Shown here: one piece after another, positions 44,701-59,326 of the stretch
Layout: every line of letters starts with the position of its first letter
Numbering within the stretch: position 1 is the first letter of the stretch
Assembly: GCA_903813345.2 (NCBI GenBank)
Contig: CAIIXF020000012.1
Span: 24,504,184-24,568,183 of the forward strand
Direction: 5' to 3'
From: Owenia fusiformis
Taxonomy: Eukaryota > Annelida > Polychaeta > Sabellida > Oweniidae
Length of the DNA stretch: 64,000 bases
The notes under the pieces: generated by a model
Seen by the model: the letters and a program-made list of their open reading frames with translations, nothing else
Told to the model about the DNA's origin: nothing
Databases searched by the model: none
Made by a program: the position numbers and the translations under genes

Positions 44701-47700
44701 TGACATTTCGTCTATATCGCAAATTGCATAAGCGATTTAAGACGAATTAGATATAAAATATATCACGAACGGGAACATCATTCATTAAATCCATTCAAGA
44801 GCACACTCCAAAATATATATTTAAACGTCTCACAAAATTGCAAAGGACTGGCATGTACCAGTGTGACGTACGACTGGTCGGAAAATTGACATTTCATCAA
44901 GAGCGCATATTGCATAAGCGATTTGAGACTAATTGGATATTATATATCCCCCTAACAGAGAAGTCACTCGATACATCCCTCCTTTGGCAAACGTAAAACT
45001 ATATACATAAACGTCTCACAATATATCAAACTAGTCGCTGCTACCAGTGCGATGTACAGCTGGTCCGAAAATTGACATTCCGTACATAGCCTAAAGTAAA
45101 TCAGACTTGTATGACAAATTAGATACTCAATATCTCATAATAGTATGACCAATCGACAAGTCCTCGGTAGGGCAAATGTCAAAATGTATCCTGAAACATC
45201 TAACTAAATAACAAATATCATGCTGTCACCAGCGTAACGTACGACTGGTCCGGAAATTGACATTTCCTCCAGAGCACAAACTGCATCATAGATTTAAGAC
45301 GAATTAGATATAAAATATATCACGAACGGGAACATCATTCATTAAATCCATGCAAGAGCATACTCCAAAATATATACTTAAACGTCTCACAAAATTTCAA
45401 AAGACTGGCATGTACCAGTGTGACGTACGACTGGTCGGAAAATTGACATTTCGTCAAGAGCGCAAATTGCATAAGCGATTTGAGACAAATTAGATATAAA
45501 ATATATCACGAACCGGAACATCATTCATTTAATCCATTCAAGAGCATACTCCAAAATATAAACTTAAACGTCTCACAAAATTGCAAAGGACTGGCATGTA
45601 CCAGTGTGACGTACGACTGGTCGGAAAATTGCCATTTCGTCAAGAGCGCAAATTGCATAAGCGATTTGAGACGAATTGGATATTATATATCCCCCTAACA
45701 GAGAAGTCAATCGATACATCCCTCCTTTGGCAAACGTAAAGATATATACATAAACGTCTCACAATATATCAAACTAGTCGCTGCTACCAGTGCGATGTAC
45801 AGCTGGTCCGAAAATTGACATTCCGTACATAGCCCAAAGTAATCAGACTTGTATGACAAATTAGATACTCAATATCTCATGAATTGTATGACCAATCGAC
45901 AAGTCCTCGGTAGGGCAAATGTCAAAATGTATCCTGAAACATCTCACTAAATAACAAATATCATGCTGTCACCAGCGTTACGTACGACTGGTCCGGAAAT
46001 TGACATTACCTCCAGAGCACAAACTGCATCATAGATTTAAGACGAATTAGATATAAAATATATCTCGAACGGGAACATCATTCATTAAATCCATTCAAGA
46101 GCATACTTCAAAATATATATTTAAATGTCTAACAAAATTGCAAAGGACTGGCATGTACCAGTGTGACGTACGAGTGGTCGGAAAATTGACATTTCGTCAA
46201 GAGCGCAAATTGCATAAGCGATTTAAGACGATTTAGATATAAAATATATCACGAACGGGAACATCTTTCATTAAATCCATTCAAGAGCATACTCCAAAAT
46301 ATATAGTTAAAGGTCTCACAAAATTTCAAAGGACTGGCATGTACCAGTCTGACGTACGACTGGTCGGAAAATTGACATTTCGTCAAGAGCGCAAATTGCA
46401 TAAGCGATTTAAGACGAATTAGATATAAAATATATCACGAACTGGAACATCATTCATTTAATCCATTCAAGAGCATACTCCAAAATATATACTTAAACGT
46501 CTCACAAAATTGCAAAGGACTGGCATGTACCAGTGTGACGTACGCCTGGTCGGAAAATTGCCATTTCGTCAATATTGCAAATTGCATAAGCGATTTGAGA
46601 CGAATTGGATATTATATATCCCCCTAACAGAGAAGTCAATCGATACATCCCTCCTTTGGCAAACGTAAAGATATATAAATAAACGTCTCACAATATATCA
46701 AACTAGTCGCTGCTACCAGTGCGATGTACAGCTGGTCCGAAAATTGACATTCCGTACATAGCCCAAAGTAATCAGACTTGTATGACAAATTAGATACTCA
46801 ATATCTCATGAATTGTATGACCAATCGACAAGTCCTCGGTAGGGCAAATGTCAAAATGTATCCTGGAACATCTCACTAAATAACAAATATCATGCTGTCA
46901 CCAGCGTTACGTACGACTGGTCCGGAAATTGACATTACCTCCAGAGCACAAACTGCATCATAGATTTAAGACGAATTAGATATAAAATATATCACGAACG
47001 GGAACATCATTCATTAAATCCATTCAAGAGCATACTTCAAAATATATATTTAAACGTCTAACAAAATTGCAAAGGACTGGCATGTACCAGTGTGACGTAC
47101 GAGTGGTCGGAAAATTGACATTTCGTCAAGAGCGCAAATTGCATAAGCGATTTAAGACGATTTAGATATAAAATATATCACGAACGGGAACATCTTTCAT
47201 TAAATCCATTCAAGAGCATACTCCAAAATATATAGTTAAACGTCTCACAAAATTTCAAAGGACTGGCATGTACCAGTGTGACGTACGACTGGTCGGAAAA
47301 TTGACATTTGGTCAAGAGCGCAAATTGCATAAGTGATTTGAGACGAATTGGATATTATATATCCTCCTAACAGAGAAGTTAATCGATACATCCCTCCTTT
47401 GGCAAACGTAAAAATATATACATAAACGTCTCACAATATATCAAACTAGTCGCTGCTACCAGTGCGATGTACAGCTGGTCCGAAAATTGACATTCCGTAT
47501 ATAGCCCAAAGTAAATCAGACTTGTATGACAAATTAGATACTCAATATCTCAGGAATAGTATGACCAATCGACAAGTCCTCGGTAGGGCAAATGTCAAAA
47601 TGTATCCTGAAACATCTCATAAATAACAAATATCATGCTGTCACCAGCGTTACGTACGACTGGTCCGGAAATTGACATTTCCTCCAGAGCACAAACTGCA

Positions 47701-49399
47701 TCATAGATTTAAGACGAATTAGATATAAAATATATCACGAACGGGAACATCATTCATTAAATCCATTCAAGAGCATACTCCAAAATATATACTTAAACGT
47801 CTCACAAAAAAACCAAAGGATTTGCATGTACCAGTGTGACATACGACTGGTCGGAAAATTGACATTTCGTCAAGAGCGCAAATTGCATAAGCGATTTAAG
47901 ACGAATTAGATATAAAATATATCATGAACGGGAACATCATTCATCAAATCCATTCAAGAGCATACTCCAAAATATATATTTTAACGTCTCACAAAATTGC
48001 AAAGGACTGGCATGTACCAGTGTGACGTACGACTGGTCGGAAAATTGACATTTCGTCAAGAGCGCAAATTGCATAAGCGATTTGAGACGAATTGGATATT
48101 ATATATCCCCCTAACAGAGAAGTCAATCGATACATCCCTCCTTTGGCAAACGTAAAAATATATACATGAACGTCTCACAATATATCAAACTAGTCGCTGC
48201 TACCAGTGCGATGTACAGCTGGTCCGAAAATTGACATTCCGTACATAGCCCAAAGTAAATCAGACTTGTATGACAAATTAGATACTCAATATCTCATGAA
48301 TAGTATGACCAATCGACAAGTCCTCGGTAGGGCAAATGTCAAAATGTATCCTGAAACATCTCACTAAATAACAAATATCATGCTGTCACCAGCGTTACGT
48401 ACGACTGGTCCGGAAATTGACATTTCCTGCAGAGCACAAACTGCATCATAAATTTAAGACGAATTAGATATAAAATATATCACGAACGGGAACATCATTC
48501 AATAAATCCATTCAAGAGCATACTCCAAAATATATACTTAAACGTCCCACAAAATTGCAAAGGACTGGCATGTTCCAGTGTGACGTACGATTGGTCGGAA
48601 AATTGACATTTCGTCAAGAGCGCAAATAACATAAGCGATTTAAGACGAATTAGATATAAAATATATCACGAACGGGAACATCATTCATTAAATCCATTCA
48701 AGAGCATACTCCAAAATATATACTTAAAGGTCTCACAAAATTGCAAAGGACTGGCATGTACCAGTGTGACGTACGACTGGTCGGAAAATTGACATTTCGT
48801 CAAGAACGCAAATTGCATAAGCAATTTGAGACGAATTGGATATTATATATCCCCCTAACAGAGAAGTCAATCGATACATCCCTCCTTTGGCAAACGTAAA
48901 AATATATACATAAACGTCTCACAATATATCAAACTAGTCGCTGCTACCAGTGCGATGTACAGCTGGTCCTAAAATTGACATTCCGTACATAGCCCAAAGT
49001 AAATCAGACTTGTATGACAAGTTAGATACTTAATATCTCATGAATAGTATGACCAATCGACAAGTCCTCGGTAGGGCAAATGTCAAAATGTATCCTGAAA
49101 CATCTCACTAAATAACAAATATCATGCTGTCACCAGCGTAACGTACGACTGGTCCGGAAATTGACATTTCCTCCAGAGCACAAACTGCATCATAGATTTA
49201 AGACGAATTAGATATAAAATATATCACGAACGGGAACATCATTCATTAAATCCATTCAAGAGCATACTCCAAAATATATACTTAAACATCTCACAAAATT
49301 GCAAAGGACTGGCATGTTCCAGTGTGACGTACGACTGGTCGGAAAATTGACATTTCATCAAGAACGCAAATTGCATAAGCGATTTGAGACGAATTGGAT

Positions 49400-52300
49400 A
49401 TTATATATCCCCCTAACAGAGAAGTCAATCGATACATCCCTCCTTTGGCAAACGTAAAAATATATACATAAACGTCTCACAATATATCAAACTAGTCGCT
49501 GCTACCAGTGCGATGTACAGCTGGTCCGAAAATTGACATTCCGTACATAGCCCAAAGTAAATCAGACTTGTATGACAAATTAGATACTTAATATCTCATG
49601 AATAGTATGACCAATCGACAAGTCCTCGGTAGGGCAAATGTCAAAATGTATCCTGAAACATCTCACTAAATAACAAATATCATGCTGTCACCAGCGTAAC
49701 GTACGACTGGTCCGGAAATTGACATTTCCTCCAGAGCACAAACTGCATCATAGATTTAAGACGAATTAGATATAAAATATATCACGAACACGAACATCAT
49801 TCATTCAATCCATTCAAGAGCATACTCCAAAATATATACTTAAACGTCTCACAAAATTGCAAAGGACTGGCATGTACAAGTGTGACGTACGACTGGTCGG
49901 AAAATTGACATTTCTTCAAGAGCGCAAATTGCATAAGCGATTTAAGACGAATTAGATATAAAATATATCACGAACGGGAACATAATTCATCAAATCCATT
50001 CAAGAGCATACTCCAAAATATATACTTAAACGTCTCACAAAATTGCAAAGGACTGGCATGTACCAGTGTGACGTACGACTGGTCGGAAAATTGACATTTC
50101 GTCAAGAACGCAAATTGCATAAGCGATTTGAGACGAATTAGATATAAAATATATCACGAACTGGAACATCATTCATTAAATCCATTCAAGAGCATACTCC
50201 AAAATATATACTTAAACGTCTCACAAAATTGAAAAGGACTGGCATGTACCAGTGTGACGTACGACTCTTGGGAAAATTGACATTTCGTCAAGAGCGCAAA
50301 TTGCATAAGCGATTTAAGACGAATTGGATATTATATATCCCCCTAACAGAGAAGTTAATCGATACATCCCTCCATTTGCAAACGTAAAAATATATACATT
50401 AACGTCTCACAATATAGCAAACTAGTCGCTGCAACCAGTGCGATGTGCAGCTGGTCCGAAAATTGACATTCCGTACATAGCCCAAAGTAAATCAGACTTG
50501 TATGACAAATTATATACTCAATATCTCATGAATAGAATGACCAATCAACAAGTCCTCGGTAGGGCAAATGTAAAAATGTATCCTGAAACATCTCACTAAA
50601 TAACAAATATCATGCTGCCACCAGCGTTACGTACGACTGGTCCAAAAATTGACATTTCCTCCAGAGCACAAACTGCATCATAGATTTAAGACGAATTAGA
50701 TATAACATATATCACGAACGGGAACATCATTCATTAAATCCATTCAAGAGCATATTCCAAAATATATACTTAAACGTCTCACAAAATTGCAAAGGATTGG
50801 CATGTACCAGTGTGACGTACGACTGGTCGGAAAAATGACATTTCGTCAAGAGCGCATATTGCATAAGCGATTTGAGACGAATTAGATATTATATATCCCC
50901 CTAACAGAGAAGTCAATCGATACATCCCTCCTTTGGCAAACATTAAAATATATACATAAACGTCCCACATTATATCAAACTAGTCGCTGCTACCAGTGCG
51001 ATGTACAGCTGGTCCGAAAATTGACAGTCCGTACATAGCCCAAAGTAAATCAGACTTGTATGACAAATTAGATACTCAATATCTCATGAATAGAATGACC
51101 AATCAACAAGTTCTCGGTAGGCCAAATGTCAAAATGTATCTTGAAACATCTCACTAAATAACAAATATCATGCTGCCACCAGCGTTGCGTACGACTGGTC
51201 CAAAAATCGACATTTCCTCCAGAGCACAAACTGCATCATAGATTTAAGACGAATTAGATATAAAATATATCACGAACGGGAACATCATTCATTAAATCCA
51301 TTCAAGAGCATACCTCAAAATATATACTTAAACGTCTCACAAAATTGCAAAGGACTGGCATGTACCAATGTGACGTACGACTGGTCGCAAAATTGACATT
51401 TTGTCAAGAGCGCAAATTGCATAAGCAATTTAAGACAAATTAGATATAAAATATATTACGAACGGGAACATCATTCATTAAATCCATTCAAGAGCATACT
51501 CCAAAATATATACTTAAACGTCTCACAAAATTGCAAAGGACTGGCATGTACCAGTGTGACGTACAACTGGTCGGAAAATTGACATTTCGTCAAGAGCGCA
51601 AATTGCATAAGCGATTTGAGACGAAATGGATATTATATATCCCCCTAACAGAGAAGTCAATCGATACACCCCTCCTTTGGCAAACGTAAAAATATATACA
51701 TAAACGTCTCACAATATATCAAACTAGTCGCTGTTACCAGTGCGATGTACAGCTGGTCCGAAAATTGACATTCCGTACATAGCCCAAAGTAAATCAGACT
51801 TGTATGACAAATTAGATACTCAATATCTCATGAATAGTATGACCAATCGACAAGTCCTCGGTAGGGCAAATGTCAAAATGTATCCTGAAACATCTCACTA
51901 AATAACAAATATCATGCTGTCATCAGCGTTACGTACGACTGGTCCGGAAATTGACATTTCCTCCAGAGCACAAACTGCATCATAGATTTAAGACGAATTT
52001 GATATTAAATATATCACGAACGGGAACATCATTCATTAAATCCATTCAAGAGCATACTCCAAAATATATACTTAAACGTCTCACAAAATTGCAAAGGACT
52101 GGCATGTACCAGTGTGACGTACAACTGGTCGGAAAATTGACATTTCGTCAAGAGCGCAAATTGCATAAGCGATTTAAGACGAATTAGATATAAATAATAT
52201 CACGAACGGGAACATCATTCATTAAATCTATACTAGAGCATACTCCAAAATATATACTTAAACGTCTCACAAAATTGCAAAGGACTCGCATGTACCAGTG

Positions 52301-55300
52301 TGACGTACGACTGGTCGGAAAATTGACATTTCGTCAAGAGCGCAAATTGCATAAGCGATTTGAGACGAATTGTATATTATATATCCCCCTAACAGAGAAG
52401 TCAATCGATACATCCCTCTTTTGGCAAACGTAAAAATATATACATAAACGTCTCACAATATATCAAACTAGTCGATGGTACCAGTGCGGTGTACAGCTGG
52501 TCCGAAAATTGACATTCCGTACATAGCCCAAAGTAAATCAGACTTGTATGACAAATTAGATACTTAATATCTCATGAATAGTATGACCAATCGACAAGTC
52601 CTCGGTAGGGCAAATGTCAAAATGTATCCTGAAACATCTCACTAAATAACAAATATCATGCTGTCACCAGCGTAACGTACGACTGGTCCGGAAATTGACA
52701 TTTCCTCCAGAGCACAAACTGCATCATAGATTTAAGACGAATTAGATATAAAATATATCACGAACGCGAACATCATTCATTCAATCCATTCAAGAGCATA
52801 CTCCAAAATATATACTTAAACGTCTCACAAAATTGCAAAGGACTGGCATGTACAAGTGTGACGTACGACTGGTCGGAAAATTGACATTTCTTCAAGAGCG
52901 CAAATTGCATAAGCGATTTAAGACGAATTAGATATAAAATATATCACGAACGGGAACATAATTCATCAAATCCATTCAAGAGCATACTCCAAAATATATA
53001 CTTAAACGTCTCACAAAATTGCAAAGGACTGGCATGTACCAGTGTGACGTACGACTGGTCGGAAAATTGACATTTCGTCAAGAACGCAAATTGCATAAGC
53101 GATTTGAGACGAATTAGATATAAAATATATCACGAACTGGAACATCATTCATTAAATCCATTCAAGAGCATACTCCAAAATATATACTTAAACGTCTCAC
53201 AAAATTGAAAAGGACTGGCATGTACCAGTGTGACGTACGACTCTTGGGAAAATTGACATTTCGTCAAGAGCGCAAATTGCATAAGCGATTTAAGACGAAT
53301 TGGATATTATATATCCCCCTAACAGAGAAGTTAATCGATACATCCCTCCATTTGCAAACGTAAAAATATATACATTAACGTCTCACAATATAGCAAACTA
53401 GTCGCTGCAACCAGTGCGATGTACAGCTGGTCCGAAAATTGACATTCCATACATAGCCCAAAGTAAATCAGACTTGTATGACAAATTATATACTCAATAT
53501 CTCATGAATAGAATGACCAATCAACAAGTCCTCGGTAGGGCAAATGTAAAAATGTATCCTGAAACATCTCACTAAATAACAAATATCATGCTGCCACCAG
53601 CGTTACGTACGACTGGTCCAAAAATTGACATTTCCTCCAGAGCACAAACTGCATCATAGATTTAAGACAAATTAGATATAACATATATCACGAACGGGAA
53701 CATCATTCATTAAATCCATTCAAGAGCATACTCCAAAATATATACTTAAACGTCTCACAAAATTGCAAAGGATTGGCATGTACCAGTGTGACGTACGACT
53801 GGTCGGAAAAATGACATTTCGTCAAGAGCGCATATTGCATAAGCGATTTGAGACGAATTGGATATTATATATCCCCCTAACAGAGAAGTCAATCGATACA
53901 TCCCTCCTTTGGCAAACGTAAAAATATATACATAAACGTCTCACATTATATCAAACTAGTCGCTGCTACCAGTGCGATGTACAGCTGGTTCGAAAATTGA
54001 CTGTCCGTACATAGCCCAAAGTAAATCAGACTTGTATGACAAATTAGATACTCAATATCTCATGAATAGAATGACCAATCAACAAGTTCTCGGTAGGGCA
54101 AATGTCAAAATGTATCTTGAAACATCTCACTAAATAACAAATATCATGCTGCCACCAGCGTTGCGTACGACTGGTCCGAAAATTGACATTTCCTCCAGAG
54201 CACAAACTGCATCATAGATTTAAGACGAATTAGATATAAAATATATCACGAACGGGAACATCATTCATTAAATCCATTCAAGAGCATACTCCAAAATATA
54301 TACTTAAACGTCTCACAAAATTGCAAAGGACTGGCATGTACCAATGTGACGTACGACTGGTCGCAAAATTGACATTTTGTCAAGAGCGCAAATTGCATAA
54401 GCAATTTAAGACAAATTAGATATAAAATATATTACGAACGGGAACATCATTCATTAAATCCATTCAAGAGCATACTCCAAAATATATACTTAAACGTCTC
54501 ACAAAATTGCAAAGGACTGGCATGTACCAGTGTGACGTACAACTGGTCGGAAAATTGACATTTCGTCAAGAGCGCAAATTGCATAAGCGATTTGAGACGA
54601 AATGGATATTATATATCCCCCTAACAGAGAAGTCAATCGATACACCCCTCCTTTGGCAAACGTAAAAATATATACATAAACGTCTCACAATATATCAAAC
54701 TAGTCGCTGCTACCAGTGCGATGTACAGCTGGTCCGAAAATTGACATTCCGTACATAGCCCAAAGTAAATCAGACTTGTATGACAAATTAGATACTCAAT
54801 ATCTCATGAATAGTTTGACCAATCGACAAGTCCTCGGTAGGGCAAATGTCAAAATGTATCCTGAAACATCTCACTAAATAACAAATATCATGCTGTCATC
54901 AGCGTTACGTACGACTGGTCCGGAAATTGACATTTCCTCCAGAGCACAAACTGCATCATAGATTTAAGACGAATTTGATATTAAATATATCACGAACGGG
55001 AACATCATTCATTAAATCCATTCAAGAGCATACTCCAAAATATATACTTAAACGTCTCACAAAATTGCAAAGGACTGGCATGTACCAGTGTGACGTACAA
55101 CTGGTCGGAAAATTGACATTTCGTCAAGAGCGCAAATTGCATAAGCGATTTAAGACGAATTAGATATAAAATATATCACGAACGGGAACATCATTCATTA
55201 AATCTATACAAGAGCATACTCCAAAATATATACTTAAACGTCTCACAAAATTGCAAAGGACTCGCATGTACCAGTGTGACGTACGACTGGTCGGAAAATT

Positions 55301-58300
55301 GACATTTCGTCAAGAGCGCAAATTGCATAAGCGATTTGAGACGAATTGTATATTATATATCCCCCTAACAGAGGAGTCAATCGATACATCCCTCTTTTGG
55401 CAAACGTAAAAATATATACATAAACGTCTCACAATATATCAAACTAGTCGATGGTACCAGTGCGGTGTACAGCTGGTCCGAAAATTGACATTCCGTACAT
55501 AGCCCAAAGTAAATCAGACTTGTATGACAAATTAGATACTTAATATCTCATGAATAGTATGACCAATCGACAAGTCCTCGGTAGGGCAAATGTCAAAATG
55601 TATCCTGAAACATCTCACTAAATAACAAATATCATGCTGTCACCAGCGTAACGTACGACTGGTCCGGAAATTGACATTTCCTCCAGAGCACAAACTGCAT
55701 CATAGATTTAAGACGAATTAGATATAAAATATATCACGAACGCGAACATCATTCATTCAATCCATTCAAGAGCATACTCCAAAATATATACTTAAACGTC
55801 TCACAAAATTGCAAAGGACTGGCATGTACAAGTGTGACGTACGACTGGTCGGAAAATTGACATTTCTTCAAGAGCGCAAATTGCATAAGCGATTTAAGAC
55901 GAATTAGATATAAAATATATCACGAACGGGAACATAATTCATCAAATCCATTCAAGAGCATACTCCAAAATATATACTTAAACGTCTCACAAAATTGCAA
56001 AGGACTGGCATGTACCAGTGTGACGTACGACTGGTCGGAAAATTGACATTTCGTCAAGAACGCAAATTGCATAAGCGATTTGAGACGAATTAGATATAAA
56101 ATATATCACGAACTGGAACATCATTCATTAAATCCATTCAAGAGCATACTCCAAAATATATACTTAAACGTCTCACAAAATTGAAAAGGACTGGCATGTA
56201 CCAGTGTGACGTACGACTCTTTGGAAAATTGACATTTCGTCAAGAGCGCAAATTGCATAAGCGATTTAATACGAATTGGATATTATATATCCCCCTTACA
56301 GAGAAGTTAATCGATACATCCCTCCATTTGCAAACGTAAAAATATATACATTAACGTCTCACAATATAGCAAACTAGTCGCTGCAACCAGTGCGATGTAC
56401 AGCTGGTCCGAAAATTGACATTCCGTACATAGCCCAAAGTAAATCAGACTTGTATGACAAATTATATACTCAATATCTCATGAATAGAATGACCAATCAA
56501 CAAGTCCTCGGTAGGGCAAATGTAAAAATGTATCCTGAAACATCTCACTAAATAACAAATATCATGCTGCCACCAGCGTTACGTACGACTGGTCCAAAAA
56601 TTGACATTTCCTCCAGAGCACAAACTGCATCATAGATTTAAGACGAATTAGATATAACATATATCACGAACGGGAACATCATTCATTAAATCCATTCAAG
56701 AGCATACTCCAAAATATATACTTAAACGTCTCACAAAATTGCAAAGGATTGGCATGTACCAGTGTGACGTACGACTGGTCGGAAAAATGACATTTCGTCA
56801 AGAGCGCATATTGCATAAGCGATTTGAGACGAATTGGATATTATATATCCCCCTAACAGAGAAGTCAATCGATACATCCCTCCTTTGGCAAACGTAAAAA
56901 TATATACATAAACGTCTCACATTATATCAAACTAGTCGCTGCTACCAGTGCGATGTACAGCTGGTCCGAAAATTGACAGTCCGTACATAGCCCAAAGTAA
57001 ATCAGACTTGTATGACAAATTAGATACTCAATATCTCATGAATAGAATGACCAATCAACAAGTTCTCGGTAGGGCAAATGTCAAAATGTATCTTGAAACA
57101 TCTCACTAAATAACAAATATCATGCTGCCACCAGCGTTGCGTACGACTGGTCCGAAAATTGACATTTCCTCCAGAGCACAAACTGCATCATAGATTTAAG
57201 ACGAATTAGATATAAAATATATCACGAACGGGAACATCATTCATTAAATCCATTCAAGAGCATACTCCAAAATATATACTTAAACGTCTCACAAAATTGC
57301 AAAGGACTGGCATGTACCAATGTGACGTACGACTGGTCGCAAAATTGACATTTTGTCAAGAGCGCAAATTGCATAAGCAATTTAAGACAAATTAGATATA
57401 AAATATATTACGAACGGGAACATCATTCATTAAATCCATTCAAGAGCATACTCCAAAATATATACTTAAACGTCTCACAAAATTGCAAAGGACTGGCATG
57501 TACCAGTGTGACGTACGACTGGTCGGAAAATTGACATTTCGTCAAGAGCGCAAATTGCATAAGCGATTTGAGACGAAATGGATATTATATATCCCCCTAA
57601 CAGAGAAGTCAATCGATACACCCCTCCTTTGGCAAACGTAAAAATATATACATAAACGTCTCACAATATATCAAACTAGTCGCTGCTACCAGTGCGATGT
57701 ACAGCTGGTCCGAAAATTGACATTCCGTACATAGCCCAAAGTAAATCAGACTTGTATGACAAATTAGATACTCAATATCTCATGAATAGTATGACCAATC
57801 GACAAGTCCTCGGTAGGGCAAATGTCAAAATGTATCCTGAAACATTTCACTAAATAACAAATATCATGCTGTCATCAGCGTTACGTACGACTGGTCCGGA
57901 AATTGACATTTCCTCCAGAGCACAAACTGCATCATAGATTTAAGACGAATTTGATATTGAATATATCACGAACGGGAACACCATTCATTAAATCCATTCA
58001 AGAGCATACTCCAAAATATATACTTAAACGTCTCACAAAATTGCAAAGGACTGGCATGTACCAGTGTGACGTACGACTCTTGGGAAAATTGACATTTCGT
58101 CAAGAGCGCAAATTGCATAAGCGATTTAAGACGAATTGGATATTATATATCCCCTAACAGAGAAGTTAATCGATACATCCCTCCATTTGCAAACGTAAAA
58201 ATATATACATTAACGTGTCACAAAATAGCAAACTAGTCGCTGCAACCAGTGCGATGTTCAGCTGGTCCGAAAATTGACATTCCGTACATAGCCCAAAGTA

Positions 58301-59326
58301 AATCAGACTTGTATGACAAATTATATACTCAATATCTCATGAATAGAATGACCAATCAACAAGTCCTCGGTAGGGAAAATGTAAAAATGTATCCTGAAAC
58401 ATCTCACTAAATAACAAATATCATGCTGCCACCAGCGTTACGTACGACTGGTCCAAAAATTGACATTTCCTCCAGAGCACAAACTGCATCATAGATTTAA
58501 GACGAATTAGATATAACATATATCACGAACGGGAACATCATTCATTAAATCCATTCAAGAGCATACTCCAAAATATATACTTAAACGTCTCACAAAATTG
58601 CAAAGGATTGGCATGTACCAGTGTGACGTACGACTGGTCGGAAAAATGACATTTCGTCAAGAGCGCATATTGCATAAGCGATTTGAGACGAATTGGATAT
58701 TATATATCCCCCTAACAGAGAAGTCAATCGATACATCCCTCCTTTGGCAAACGTAAAAATATATACATAAACGTCTCACATTATATCAAACTAGTCGCTG
58801 CTACCAGTGCGATGTACAGCTGGTCCGAAAATTGACAGTCCGTACACAGCCCAAAGTAAATCAGACTTGTATGACAAATTAGATACTCAATATCTCATGA
58901 ATAGAATGACCAATCAACAAGTTCTCGGTAGGGCAAATGTCAAAATGTATCTTGAAACATCTCACTAAATAACAAATATCATGCTGCCACCAGCGTTGCG
59001 TACGACTGGTCCGAAAATTGACATTTCCTCCAGAGCACAAACTGCATCATAGATTTAAGACGAATTAGATATAAAATATATCACGAACGGGAACATCATT
59101 CATTAAATCCATTCAAGAGCATACTCCAAAATATATACTTAAACGTCTCACAAAATTGCAAAGGACTGGCATGTACCAATGTGACGTACGACTGGTCGCA
59201 AAATTGACATTTTGTCAAGAGCGCAAATTGCATAAGCAATTTAAGACAAATTAGATATAAAATATATTACGAACGGGAACATCATTCATTAAATCCATTC
59301 AAGAGCATACTCCAAAATATATACTT
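49400..59326. repeat. 16-monomer higher-order repeat, 2,976 bp
   Basis: Rare variants recur exactly 2,976 bp apart: ACGACTCTTGGG at 50261, 53237 and 56213; CCAATGTGACG at 51366, 54342 and 57318. The order within one unit is ABDC-ABDDC-ABC-ABDC. The next spacing (56213 to 58073) is 1,860 bp, a loss of exactly six monomers. About 3.3 copies are present before the retrotransposon. Confidence 0.93.
59315..59326. repeat. Target-site duplication, left copy
   Basis: AAATATATACTT, part of the satellite type-B/D monomer, repeated at 63404-63415. Adjacent to the poly(T) that is the 3' A-tail of the element on the minus strand. Confidence 0.88.

Larger units (their letters stand above)
38815..59326. 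repeat. Satellite array, 186-bp monomer (left part)
   Basis: Monomers start at TGGTC(C/G)GAAAATTGACATT; measured spacings such as 43011, 43197, 43383 and 43569 are exactly 186 bp. Four types: A (CCGTACATAGCCCAAAG), B (TCCTCCAGAGCACAAAC), C (TCGTCAAGAGCGCAAATTG...ATATCCCCCTAACAG) and D (start like C, end like B). They run as ABC (558 bp) or ABDC (744 bp) blocks. Monomers at 38.8-40.0 kb are much more diverged. No gene within. Confidence 0.96.

Noticed and set aside
51951-58157. Three 78-84-aa ORFs repeated every 2,976 bp
   Set aside because: They are chance open frames in the satellite higher-order repeat; their spacing is that of the repeat and neighbouring monomers break the frame.
38815-59326. 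CRISPR-like array
   Set aside because: Repeats are 186 bp and contiguous, with no unique spacers, in a eukaryotic context.
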